From the NCBI GenBank assembly GCA_947627755.1, contig CANQXD010000008.1, positions 1 through 45,391 of the forward strand: a stretch of 45,391 nt of DNA. The letters are read 5' to 3'. Below the pieces are notes generated by a model. It was not told the DNA's origin. It saw nothing but the letters and a program-made list of their open reading frames with translations, and ran no database searches. Of this stretch, positions 36,192 to 45,310 are shown one piece after another. The DNA is from an uncultured Clostridia bacterium. GTDB taxonomy: Bacteria > Bacillota > Clostridia > TANB77 > CAG-508. The position numbers were made by a program, and so were the translations under genes. Within the stretch, counting starts at the first letter, position 1; each line of letters opens with the position of its first letter.

Positions 36192-37671
36192 AAAGAATAA
36201 TACAAATTAGTCCGCCACTGCCTTCATTTACAATTCTTTCTAATGTTTCTTGCAGTTTTGCTTGAGCATCTTCTGGCATTCTGCAAAGTTTATTTTGCAA
36301 TCCTTCATTTACAAGTTCATGCAAACTTTTTCCAAAAATATTGGACTCCCAAATTTTAATTGGATCTGATTCAAATTCAGAAAGTAAGTAATTTACTAAT
36401 TCTTCTGATTGTTTTTCACTGCCAACAATAGGTGAAACTTCAGTTTCAATGTCAGCTCTTATCATGTGTATTGAAGGTGCTTTTGCTTTTAACTTAACTC
36501 CAAAGCGAGAACCTTGTTTTACCATTTCTGGTTCATCTAAAATTAGTTCTTCCATAGAAGGTGTAACAATACCATAACCCTTAGTCTTTACTTCTTCTAA
36601 GGCATAAGCAATTTTGTCATATTCCTTTTTAGTTTGAGCAAAAGATGTAATGGTTGAGAATAAATCTCCTTCATTAGAAATGTTAACGCCAGAAATTTCT
36701 GTTAGTACTTGATAAAATAACTCATCCATAAGTTGAATAGAAATGTGCACTGAGCCAGTTCCAAGTAAAATTTCATCTACCATTGTTTTTTGAATAATTT
36801 CTGTTCTTTGAATTTTTTGAACGCTCGTATCTACCTGTTTTAACAGGCGAACATTACTAAATGCTTCTTTAATTTCAGAATGTAACTCTTTTTTTAGCCA
36901 GTGTTCAGAAGATAAACCATCCACCCAACGAGGAAAGTTTAGTTCAATTGTTTCTACAGGAAATTCATATAAAATTTTACTAAAAATATTATTGATATCT
37001 TCTAAATTTAAAGTTGAACAATCTGTTGGAATAACTGGAACAGAATACTTTTCTTCTAGTTTTTTAGCTAAAGACTTAGTATAGTCGGATGTGCTATTAG
37101 CAGAGTTCAAAACAATTACAAATGGCTTATGAAGAGCTTTTAATTCACTTACTACTCGTGCTTCTGCTTCAATATAATCTTCTCTTGGAATATCGGTAAT
37201 AGAGCCATCAGTAGTTACTAAAATACCAATTGTAGAATGTTCTTCAATAACCTTTTTAGTGCCCATTTCTGCTGCTTGCTCAAAAGGAATTTCATCTTCA
37301 TTCCAAGGAGTTTTAACCATACGAGGAACATCATCTTCTAAATAACCAATGGCATTGTCAACTAAGTAGCCTACACAATCTACCATACGAGTTTTTAATT
37401 TAATGTTCTCACCTAGGGTAATTTCAACTGCTTCATTTGGAATGAATTTTGGCTCTGTGGTCATAATAGTTCTACCAGAAGCACTTTGAGGTAGTTCATC
37501 CAAAGCCCTTTCTCTTTTGTATTCATTATCTATGTTTGGAATGACAAGTAAATCCATAAAGCGTTTAATAAAGGTAGATTTACCGGTTCTAACAGGTCCT
37601 ACTACTCCAACATAAATATCGCCATCGGTACGTTTTGCTATATCTTGATATACTGATAAATTTTCTTCCAT
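36190..37671 (-). CDS. spoIVA: Stage IV sporulation protein A (SpoIVA)
   Basis: SpoIVA is an ATPase that polymerises on the forespore to form the base of the spore coat. 493 residues, the family length, with the Walker A motif GPVRTGKST (about 26-34), the region DELPQSASGRTIMTTEPKFIPNEA and a conserved C-terminus (GGLICIIL). It is near-diagnostic of endospore formers. RBS AAGGAGG. A sigma-E-like promoter is visible upstream. Confidence 0.97.
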   Translation of the reverse strand: MEENLSVYQDIAKRTDGDIYVGVVGPVRTGKSTFIKRFMDLLVIPNIDNEYKRERALDELPQSASGRTIMTTEPKFIPNEAVEITLGENIKLKTRMVDCVGYLVDNAIGYLEDDVPRMVKTPWNEDEIPFEQAAEMGTKKVIEEHSTIGILVTTDGSITDIPREDYIEAEARVVSELKALHKPFVIVLNSANSTSDYTKSLAKKLEEKYSVPVIPTDCSTLNLEDINNIFSKILYEFPVETIELNFPRWVDGLSSEHWLKKELHSEIKEAFSNVRLLKQVDTSVQKIQRTEIIQKTMVDEILLGTGSVHISIQLMDELFYQVLTEISGVNISNEGDLFSTITSFAQTKKEYDKIAYALEEVKTKGYGIVTPSMEELILDEPEMVKQGSRFGVKLKAKAPSIHMIRADIETEVSPIVGSEKQSEELVNYLLSEFESDPIKIWESNIFGKSLHELVNEGLQNKLCRMPEDAQAKLQETLERIVNEGSGGLICIIL

Positions 37672-37717
37672 GAAAATAGATACCTCCTTAAAATGTTTGT
37701 ACTAATAAACTTTAATA

Positions 37718-37748
37718 AATGTATATTTGAGCAAATCCAAAGTTATGA
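37718..37748 (-). promoter_or_regulatory. Candidate sigma-E promoter of spoIVA
   Basis: On the minus strand, TCATAAC (37748-37742), a 16-base spacer, and TATACATT (37725-37718), close to the sigma-E consensus (KMATAWW and CATACANT). Mother-cell expression of spoIVA is known in B. subtilis. Confidence 0.55.
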
Positions 37749-37852
37749 CTAAAAGATAAAAATATTTGAACAATTTTAAGGAATATGGTAATATGATATA
37801 GTAAAAATAGCAAATATATATTTACAAGAAAAGCAGAAGGGAGAAAAGCAGA

Positions 37853-39060
37853 GTGAACAAGTACGAAGAATTAGCAAAACTATTACAAAAATATGAGCAA
37901 GAAGAAGTATCAGAAGAATTAAAAAAACAAATATTAGAACTTGATTTTGAAAAAATAGAAACAGCAAAAAGAAAAATAGATGAAAAAGAAGATTTTAAAG
38001 AAGATAAAATAGAAAGCATTCCTTATGTGGATAGTAATAAACTTACCAAGGAAGAAAAAGAAGAATATGAGAAAATAGGAAATAGCATTATAGGGAAAGG
38101 GAAATATGCAGTAGTTACTATGGCAGGTGGTCAGCGGAACAAGGTTAGGACATATACGGACCAAAAGGAACGTTCATGATGCAAGTAAAGCCAAAAGCTA
38201 AATCTTTATTTGAAATTTTAGCAGATACATTAAAAAGAGCAAATGAAAAATATAAAGTTATTATTCCTTGGTATATCATGGTAAGCAAAGAAAATAAGAA
38301 TCAAACCATTGCATTTTTCGAAGAAAATAATTACTTTTCATATCCAAAAGAGCAAATTAAGTTTTTTGAGCAAGGAGAAATGCCTTTACTTGGAGAAAAT
38401 AAGCAATTTTTATTTAATAAAGAAGGAAATATTATGCTGGCTTCTGATGGAAATGGAAGTATCTATCGTTCTATGAAAGAAAAAGGCATTTTGCAAGATA
38501 TGAAACAAAAAGGTATTGAATGGATTTTTATTGGCTCTGTAGATAATGTGTTACTTAAAATGATAGAGCCAGTTTTACTTGGACTAACAATAAAACAAAA
38601 CAATCAAATAGCTTCTAAAACTATTGTAAAAATAAGCCCAGAGGAAAGAGTAGGGGTATTTTGTAAGAAAAATGGAAAGCCATCTGTAATAGAATATACA
38701 GAACTTCCAAAAGAACTTGCAGAATTAAGAGATGAAAATGGAGAGCTTACTTATGGAGAATCTCATATAATGTGCAATTTATTTTCTCTTTCTGCCTTAG
38801 AAAAAATAGCAAAAGAAACATTACCATATCATATTGCAATAAAGAAAATTAACTATTATAAAGAAGGAAAATTAGTAGAAGCAAAAGAGCCAAATTGTTA
38901 TAAATTTGAACAATTTATTTTTGATAGTTTTCCTTTCTTTGAAAACATCACTTTGCTTCGTGGAAAAAGGGAAGAAGACTTTGCTCCTGTAAAAAATAAA
39001 GAAGGAAACGATAGTCCAGAAACTGCAAGAAAGTTGTATGAGGAATATTGGAAAATATAA
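37853..39060 (+). pseudogene. UDPGP-family UDP-sugar pyrophosphorylase, interrupted by two +1 shifts at CGG
   Basis: The family couples UTP with a sugar 1-phosphate (GlcNAc-1-P, GalNAc-1-P or glucose-1-P). GTG 37853 (RBS GGGAG) opens a frame that reads to the nucleotide-binding motif as TMAGGQ and then meets CGG at 38135-38137. Skipping that C gives GTRLGHI, which then meets CGG at 38157-38159; skipping its C gives GPKGTFMMQVKPKAKSLFEIL and about 300 more residues. So the conserved AGGQGTRLGxxGPKGTF is restored by exactly two one-base skips, for a product of about 401 residues, the family's usual length. The rest of the frame is free of stops and conserved (KSLFEIL, FIGSVDNVLLK), so it does not look old or decayed. 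Either a recent pseudogene, assembly error, or a gene decoded by frameshifting. Confidence 0.85.
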
Positions 39061-39061
39061 T

Positions 39062-39099
39062 AAAAGAAAAGAAGAAATCAAAAATTCTTCTTTTCTTTT
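39062..39099. terminator. Bidirectional terminator
   Basis: Fifteen-base perfect arms (AAAAGAAAAGAAGAA and complement) around an 8-base loop, between the pyrophosphorylase gene and the convergent YvlD-like gene. Confidence 0.75.
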
Positions 39100-39105
39100 T
39101 GCTTA

Positions 39106-39483
39106 CTACATTTGTTGTTCGCCAGGTAAAAAGTAGTCAACAACACCATAAATGATAGCACCTATAATAGCAGCCATCCAAGAAATTGTATATCCTGCTA
39201 CGAAATATTGTGTTACGTATAAAACAACAGCAGAAAGTACAAATCCTACAAAACCTTTACCAAAAGGGCTAGCATGAAGACCAGTAAATTTTACAATTAA
39301 GTAATCTATAACAGTAAGAACAATAGCAGCTGCTGCTAATGCCCAGATATTACTAATTTGAAATCCTGGTGTAAAAAATGCAGTAATGGCAAGAACGATA
39401 GCAGCTGTTACTAATCTACCAACAATTTGCCATACAGTACTAGCACCACTTTGAGATTGACTTTGAGTTTGATTCTCTGACAT
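39106..39483 (-). CDS. YvlD/phage-holin-IV-like membrane protein
   Basis: 125 residues with a Gln/Ser-rich N-terminus and four predicted membrane helices (about 20-40, 45-65, 75-98, 100-120), the layout of the YvlD (Phage_holin_4_2) family. ATG at 39483 with AAGGAGG is preferred over upstream starts. No lysis gene nearby, so a phage role is unlikely; the chromosomal family may act in envelope stress. Confidence 0.8.
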   Translation of the reverse strand: MSENQTQSQSQSGASTVWQIVGRLVTAAIVLAITAFFTPGFQISNIWALAAAAIVLTVIDYLIVKFTGLHASPFGKGFVGFVLSAVVLYVTQYFVAGYTISWMAAIIGAIIYGVVDYFLPGEQQM

Positions 39484-39677
39484 AACTAAAACCTCCTTAT
39501 TTGAAAATTTACAAATATATTGCAATTTACATGGTTTTATAATGTTAGTATTCACATCTTTTTTTAAAATATACAAAAAGTGAATAAATCATCAAAAAAG
39601 TGTGAAAAATAAAATAAACTTGCATAAAAAAATTAAAAAAACAAACAATGTATTTTGAAATAAAAAAGGAGAAATCT

Positions 39678-40365
39678 ATGTTATTAATATTTGTTAGAAC
39701 CATAATTTTATACATACTTGTTTTGGTCGTTATGCGTTTTATGGGAAAACGTGAAATAGGGCAGTTACAACCATTTGAACTTGCTATTTCCATTATGATT
39801 GCAGATTTAGCAACCATTCCTATGACAGAACCTCGGCATTCCAATCAGCAATGGAATTATACCAATTTTAGGTTTACTTGTTATGCATTTAACCATTTCT
39901 GTTATCAATTTAAGAAGTGTTCGCATGAGAGAAATTCTATGTGGAAAACCATCTATTTTAATATACCGAGGTAAAATTGTAGAAAAGAATATGAAAAAAG
40001 AAAGATTTACCATTAACGAATTACAAGAAAGATTACGCGGTAACAATATATTTGATATGGGAGATGTTGAGTATGCAATTTTAGAAACCAGTGGACAAGT
40101 AACAGTTATTCCAAAGCCAAATAAAAGAAATACCACACCAGAAGATTTCAATATTATGCCAGAATATGAAGGAATTTCTTACGATTTAGTAGTAGATGGA
40201 AAAATCATGAAAGACAATCTAGAAAAATTAGGAAAAGATTATAATTGGCTTTTAAAACAGGTAGATCAATTTGGAATAAAACCAGAAGAAGCGTTAATTG
40301 CAACGATTGATGGAAAAGGAAATTTCTTCTGCCAAGCAAAAGAAGGGAGAAAGAAAAATGCGTAA
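39678..40365 (+). pseudogene. DUF421 (YetF-like) membrane protein, interrupted by one +1 shift at CGG
   Basis: ATG 39678 (RBS AAAAGGAG) begins LLIFVRTIILYILVLVVMRFMGKREIGQLQPFELAISIMIADLATIPMTEP, typical of DUF421. The frame then meets CGG at 39834-39836. Skipping one C restores GIPISNGIIPILGLLVMHLTIS and continues without interruption to 40365, giving about 228 residues, the expected length with membrane helices followed by the cytoplasmic C-terminal domain (FTINELQERLRGNNIFDMGDVEYAILE). It overlaps the following DUF4363 gene by 8 bases, as in intact pairs elsewhere. The family is often linked to sporulation in spore formers; function uncertain. Confidence 0.85.
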
Positions 40366-40747
40366 AGACTTTATTATTTGTGCTATTGTTATTGCCTTGG
40401 TAGTAGGTTTTAATATAATAACACAAAATTACACTACCAAATCGGTAGAAACGATAAACCAAAAATTAGAAGAATTAAAAGGAAAACTAGCACAAGAAGA
40501 AATAAAAAAAGAAGAAGTAGAAGGAAGAATGGAAGAAATTCAAAATACATGGAAAGAAAAATATAATAAACTTGCCTTTTTCATTGAACATGACGAATTA
40601 GAAAAGGTAGAAACAGAGCTTACCTCTTTAAATGCACATATAGAGATAGAAGAATATCAAGAAGCAATTCCAGAACTAGAAAAAGGCGTTTTTATTTTGC
40701 ACCACATTGATGATAAGTTTAAATTAGATATAAAGAATATATTTTAA
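40358..40747 (+). CDS. DUF4363-like protein
   Basis: 129 residues: an N-terminal membrane helix (about 4-22) and a helical extracytoplasmic domain. ATG 40358 behind GAAGGGAGA; it overlaps the DUF421 gene by 8 bases, a pairing often seen in Clostridia. Function unknown. Confidence 0.8.
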   Translation: MRKDFIICAIVIALVVGFNIITQNYTTKSVETINQKLEELKGKLAQEEIKKEEVEGRMEEIQNTWKEKYNKLAFFIEHDELEKVETELTSLNAHIEIEEYQEAIPELEKGVFILHHIDDKFKLDIKNIF

Positions 40748-40748
40748 A

Positions 40749-40784
40749 AAGGAAAGATTTGGAACTTAGTCCAAATCTTTCCTT
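40749..40784. terminator. Bidirectional terminator between DUF4363 and the transporter
   Basis: Fifteen-base perfect arms (AAGGAAAGATTTGGA and complement) around ACTTAG; directly abuts the stop codon of the minus-strand gene. Confidence 0.85.
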
Positions 40785-41624
40785 CTATCTTTGAATTAAG
40801 AAAATACCTAGCACAACTAAAAATATTCCTAATATTTGTTTTATCGTAGGTTTTTTCTCTTTCTCTTTAAAGAACATAGATATAACAACGACTGCTATAA
40901 TAGAAGTTGGTCTTACATAAGAACTTAAAGTAACCGAATTACTTGCCAAATAGTTACTTAAATATAAAGAACAGAAGCCAAATGCCTGTTGAACAAATAC
41001 CCATTTAATCATTGTTTTATGCTCTTGATGGTAAGAAATGTGATATCCTTTTGAAAATAGAATGGTCAAAAATAAATTTAAAACAAAAAGAAAAACAGCA
41101 TTAGACCAATATTGTAATATAAAGTGTGTAGCATAACTCATTAGCAAAGATGTAGAAATACGTACTAATAAATCTTTTTGAAGATTTTTTATTTTAATTT
41201 TAGAATTTGCTATAGTAAATACGCCAACTATGGTAAGGACAATAGATAAAATGGAAATGATACCTAAATTTTCTATTCCTAGTATAACATCAATAATAAA
41301 GGCAATCACAATACTTAATGATAGATAAGCAGAATCTTCATAAGGATTTAAATAGGTAAGACAACCTACTATTGTATGTTGTTTTTTATATCTTAAAAAC
41401 ATAGCAACTAACAATAGTAAAATAGGAATCCATCCTAATTCAAATTTTAATTGATTTGTAAAATATTCTATAATCATCATAATCATAGAAAATGGAATCA
41501 TACTAAGACACATATAATAAAAATAGTCATTTCTGCTAATTCCTATATTCACTAAATGTTTGTCTACGTATTGTCCAATTGCTCCAAATATTCCTGCTAA
41601 AATTACGACATATATTAGTACCAA
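40785..41624 (-). CDS. EamA/DMT-like membrane transporter
   Basis: 279 residues, about ten membrane helices in the pattern of the drug/metabolite transporter superfamily, with a C-terminal EamA-like region (YVRPTSIIAVVVISMFFKEKEKKPTIKQILGIFLVVLGIFLI). The start is TTG 41624 with GGAGG nine bases upstream. It lies at the end of the lysine-synthesis genes, but a role in amino-acid export is only a guess. Confidence 0.85.
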   Translation of the reverse strand: MVLIYVVILAGIFGAIGQYVDKHLVNIGISRNDYFYYMCLSMIPFSMIMMIIEYFTNQLKFELGWIPILLLLVAMFLRYKKQHTIVGCLTYLNPYEDSAYLSLSIVIAFIIDVILGIENLGIISILSIVLTIVGVFTIANSKIKIKNLQKDLLVRISTSLLMSYATHFILQYWSNAVFLFVLNLFLTILFSKGYHISYHQEHKTMIKWVFVQQAFGFCSLYLSNYLASNSVTLSSYVRPTSIIAVVVISMFFKEKEKKPTIKQILGIFLVVLGIFLIQR

Positions 41625-41704
41625 GTTATTTTTCCTCCAATTTGTATTCTTTTATTCGTTCCATATTTTGATTATAAATCCATATATAATCTCTCTAAAT
41701 TTCT

Positions 41705-42448
41705 TTATAACAAATCTTCCATAGTATAAAAACCATTTGGTTTGCCTATTAAAAACTGGGCAGCTTTAATAGCACCATCTGCAAAAATAGAACGAGAATA
41801 AGCTTTATGAGTAATTTCAAACGTTTCATTTTCGCCAATAAATTCTACGGTATGCTCACCTACAATATTACCACCACGAATTGAAGAAAAACCAATTTCA
41901 TTTTTAGAGCGTTTTTCGTGTTTATTGTGTCTATCAAACTCGTAGTGTAGGCTATTATCTAAGGCTTTGTTAATACTATCAGCAAGTAAAAGAGCAGTAC
42001 CACTAGGACTATCAATTTTTCTATTGTGATGTGCTTCGATAATTTCAATATCTGTATTAGGGAGTGCTTTTGCGACTTCTTGTAATATTCTAGTCATTAA
42101 GTTAATATCAAAAGACATATTGGCAGATTTAAAAATAGGTAAATCTTTAGAGTATTCCATAATCTGTTCATTTTCTTCTTTACTAAAACCAGTAGTAGCA
42201 ATGACAACAGGAATATGTTCTTTTTTTGCATAAGTAAGCATTGCAAGAGTAGCCTTTGGAATAGAAAAATTAATAATAACATCTGGTTTTTCTGCAATAT
42301 CTTCATAATTAGTATAAACAGGGAAAGCAAATTTCCCTGTATTTTCTTTGTCAAAACCTCCAACTAAAACACAATCTTTGTAAGAATCTAATTGTTTTTG
42401 CACTTCTTGTCCCATTTTTCCATTAACACCATGTATTAAAACTTTCAT
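41705..42448 (-). CDS. dapB: 4-Hydroxy-tetrahydrodipicolinate reductase
   Basis: Third step shown here of the lysine/meso-DAP pathway. 247 residues with the nucleotide-binding motif GVNGKMGQ at the N-terminus and the catalytic signature EAHHNRKIDSPSGTA. ATG 42448 behind AAGGAGG; the frame is open further upstream but has no ribosome binding site there. Also makes the precursor for spore dipicolinate. Clustered with asd and dapA on the same strand. Confidence 0.96.
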   Translation of the reverse strand: MKVLIHGVNGKMGQEVQKQLDSYKDCVLVGGFDKENTGKFAFPVYTNYEDIAEKPDVIINFSIPKATLAMLTYAKKEHIPVVIATTGFSKEENEQIMEYSKDLPIFKSANMSFDINLMTRILQEVAKALPNTDIEIIEAHHNRKIDSPSGTALLLADSINKALDNSLHYEFDRHNKHEKRSKNEIGFSSIRGGNIVGEHTVEFIGENETFEITHKAYSRSIFADGAIKAAQFLIGKPNGFYTMEDLL

Positions 42449-42568
42449 ATAAAAAACCTCCTTGAAAGTATTAAAAACGGGCATTAAATTTTCCAAAATG
42501 TGAATAACTTTTTTTATTTTTTACAATTTTCCACATCTTAAAAAATTTAACCCCGTCACTAAAATTTC

Positions 42569-43138
42569 CTAAACTAAAATTAACAAGCAAAGAAATATAT
42601 AAGCATATTTATATAATTTTTTCTTTTGCAAGAAAGAGTTATAGAACACAAATGATTCTTGCAAAGTACTATATTTATCAACAAAAGTAACGATAAAAGA
42701 TTCTGGATATCTTGGAAGACGGAATGTAACTGGCCACATGTGTTTTACAATAATATCTTTTTCTTTTTTACTTAAGTCAAATAATTTTGATGCATTTTCT
42801 AAAGCAATTTGTGGGTGTATAAAGGCATGCTTGCGTTCCAAATTTAAAAGCTTACTACTTTTTCTCCAATCATATAGAAATAAGTCATGAAGCATACCAG
42901 CACGTGCAACTGCCCTATAATCTAACCCTAATTTTTTACATATTTTATAGCTAATGTAAGCAACATGAAAACAATGTTCAAAAGTATTTGTATCATAGTG
43001 TTGTCTAAAATCTTTCATCTGCTGTACAGTTTTATTTGAAATAACATCTTGCACAAGTGTATAGAACTCAGCATATTCATTGATATCTTTTTTTATGATT
43101 TCTTTATTAATATCTTTTTTAATAAGTGACACACTCAT
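42569..43138 (-). CDS. HD-domain phosphohydrolase-like protein
   Basis: 189 residues with the HD metal-binding pattern (HCFHVAYISYKICKKLG, then ARAGMLHDLFLYDW) and a later HPQIALENA and DKYSTL. The last residues are hydrophobic (YIFLCLLILV) and may anchor it in the membrane or be a frame-altered end. It sits between dapA and dapB, but has no obvious role in lysine synthesis; substrate unknown. Confidence 0.88.
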   Translation of the reverse strand: MSVSLIKKDINKEIIKKDINEYAEFYTLVQDVISNKTVQQMKDFRQHYDTNTFEHCFHVAYISYKICKKLGLDYRAVARAGMLHDLFLYDWRKSSKLLNLERKHAFIHPQIALENASKLFDLSKKEKDIIVKHMWPVTFRLPRYPESFIVTFVDKYSTLQESFVFYNSFLQKKKLYKYAYIFLCLLILV

Positions 43139-43254
43139 TGTATTTAAAATTCCCCTTTATATTTCTTTTGTATATTTTCTAATTTTATATTTTTAATCAT
43201 TCTAACTTTTATTATAGCATAATCAAATAAAAAAGCAAATACATTTAGAAAATA

Positions 43255-44142
43255 TTAAGATATTGTACCAAATTCCTTCATGGCTTTTTCTAATTTTTGC
43301 TTGCCAGCTACACTAATAGGAATTAAAGGAAGGCGAGGTATGCCGTAGTTATAGCCAACTAAGTTTAATGCTTCTTTTACTGGAATAGGGTTTACTTCGC
43401 AGAATAAGGCTTCTACTAATGGTAAACATTTTAGTTGAGCTTGCATTGCTTTTTCAAATCTTCCTTCTAAATAATCTATTACCATATTGTGAGTAAATTT
43501 TGGCTCTATATTAGATAATACAGAAATAACACCAAGACCTCCTAAAGAAAGAATAGGAACAATTTGGTCGTCATTGCCAGAATATATATGTAAGTTATCT
43601 TGGCATAAAGATGCAATTTTTGCAATTTGTGAAATGTTGCCAGAAGCTTCTTTTATAGCAACAATATTTTCTATTTTTGACAATTCTAAACAAGTTTCTG
43701 GGTTAATGTTTACACCTGTTCTACTAGGAACACTATATAAAATAATAGGAAGGCTTACTTCTTTTGCAATAGCAGTATAATGTGCTACAAGCCCCGCTTG
43801 CGTCGTTTTGTTATAGTATGGAGTAACAATTAAAAGCCCATCTGCTCCAACACTTTCTGCATATTTTGACATAGAAATAACCGCTTTAGTGTTATTTCCG
43901 CCTGTACCTGCAATAATAGGAACACGCTTATTTGCTTTGTCAATAGCAAATTTAATTGTTTGCTTTTTTTCTTCTTCTGTCATAGTAGAACTTTCGCCTG
44001 TTGTACCACAAACAATAATTGCGTCAACACCATTTTGAATTTGGTCTTCAATTAGTTTTCCAAATTCTTCAAAATTAATACCATCTTCTGTAAATGGAGT
44101 GGCGATGGCAGTTCCACATCCTTTAAATAAAATTTCTTTCAT
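43255..44142 (-). CDS. dapA: 4-Hydroxy-tetrahydrodipicolinate synthase
   Basis: Condenses pyruvate with aspartate semialdehyde. 295 residues, TIM barrel, with the signatures GTTGESSTMTEEEK, LYSVPSRTGVN (catalytic Tyr) and the Schiff-base Lys in IVAIKEASG. ATG 44142 behind AAAGGACG. Between asd and dapB in a pathway-ordered cluster. Confidence 0.96.
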   Translation of the reverse strand: MKEILFKGCGTAIATPFTEDGINFEEFGKLIEDQIQNGVDAIIVCGTTGESSTMTEEEKKQTIKFAIDKANKRVPIIAGTGGNNTKAVISMSKYAESVGADGLLIVTPYYNKTTQAGLVAHYTAIAKEVSLPIILYSVPSRTGVNINPETCLELSKIENIVAIKEASGNISQIAKIASLCQDNLHIYSGNDDQIVPILSLGGLGVISVLSNIEPKFTHNMVIDYLEGRFEKAMQAQLKCLPLVEALFCEVNPIPVKEALNLVGYNYGIPRLPLIPISVAGKQKLEKAMKEFGTIS

Positions 44143-44269
44143 ATTTTTCGTCCTTTCGTAAAGGCAATATAGAGCAAGAAATATAATTATATTTCAAACT
44201 ATTGTTATTATATGATAAAGCCTTAAAAAAATAAATAGTTTTGAAAAAAGTTATAAAAATAAATAATAA

Positions 44270-45310
44270 TTAATTGTTATCAAAATCAATTAATTTTTCC
44301 ACAATTTGAATTGCGTTACTTGCAGCACCTTTTCGAATGTTATCGGCAACTATCCAAAGATTTACGCCAGATTTTACGCTTTTATCTCGTCTTATTCTTC
44401 CAACAAATACTTCGTCATGCCCAGTAGCGTTGGTAGCAAGAGGGTAAATATTATTTTTTACATCATCTTGAACAATTACATTAGGAGCATTTTTTAATGT
44501 TAAAACTAATTCTTCTAAGTCAAAATCTTTTTCAAATTCTACGTTAATAGATTCGCTATGTGAATTAAAAACAGGCACACGTACTGTTGTTGCAGTGATT
44601 TTTAAATCTGGTCTTTTTAAAATTTTTCTAGTTTCATTTATCATTTTTTCTTCTTCTTTTGTATAGCCATTTTCTAAAAATATGTCAATATGTGGCAAGC
44701 AGTTGTTGAAAATAGGGTAGGGAAACTTTTGAAGCTCATAATTTTGTTCATTATTTTTCGTACATTCTTGTTTGCTTTCAAAATTATGAATTCCATTTTC
44801 TAAATCGTAAATTCCTTTGGAGCCAGCTCCTGAAACAGCTTGATAAGTAGAATATACAATTCTTTTTATATGATATTTTGTATCTAGTGGTTTTAAAGCA
44901 ACTACTGCTTGAATAGTAGAACAATTTGGGTTTGCAATAATTCCTCTATGATTTTTTATTTCTTCTGGATTTACTTCGGGAACAACTAAAGGAACATCTT
45001 TTTCCATACGAAAAGCACTACTATTGTCTACTACAATACAACCTTTGGAAGCGGCAATAGGAGCAAATTTTTTAGCAGTATCTCCACCTGCTGAAAAAAT
45101 AGCAAAATCAAAGCCCTCATCAAAAGAAGTTTCTGTTAATTCTCGTACTTCATAATTTTTTCCCATAAAATGTAGTTTTGTGCCACAAGAGCGCTTTGAA
45201 GCAAAAAGTACATATTCGGAAATTGGTAAATTCTTTTCTTCTAATACTTTTAAAGCGGTTCTTCCAACTACGCCAGTAGCACCAACAATGGCTAACTTAT
45301 ATGATTTCAT
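44270..45310 (-). CDS. asd: Aspartate-semialdehyde dehydrogenase
   Basis: Makes aspartate semialdehyde, substrate of DapA. 346 residues with the NADP motif GATGVVGRTALKVL and the active-site Cys in NPNCSTIQ; later QAVSGAGSKG and VRVPVFNSHSES. ATG 45310 behind AAGGATGA. First gene of the minus-strand cluster; an upstream hairpin (AAAGGTT/AACCTTT, 45345-45365) is present, but I see no lysine riboswitch in the 81 bases available. Confidence 0.96.
   Translation of the reverse strand: MKSYKLAIVGATGVVGRTALKVLEEKNLPISEYVLFASKRSCGTKLHFMGKNYEVRELTETSFDEGFDFAIFSAGGDTAKKFAPIAASKGCIVVDNSSAFRMEKDVPLVVPEVNPEEIKNHRGIIANPNCSTIQAVVALKPLDTKYHIKRIVYSTYQAVSGAGSKGIYDLENGIHNFESKQECTKNNEQNYELQKFPYPIFNNCLPHIDIFLENGYTKEEEKMINETRKILKRPDLKITATTVRVPVFNSHSESINVEFEKDFDLEELVLTLKNAPNVIVQDDVKNNIYPLATNATGHDEVFVGRIRRDKSVKSGVNLWIVADNIRKGAASNAIQIVEKLIDFDNN

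Noticed and set aside
39106..39483. Phage holin as sign of a prophage
   Set aside because: No lysin, structural or integrase gene is nearby, and the YvlD-type family is common on chromosomes.
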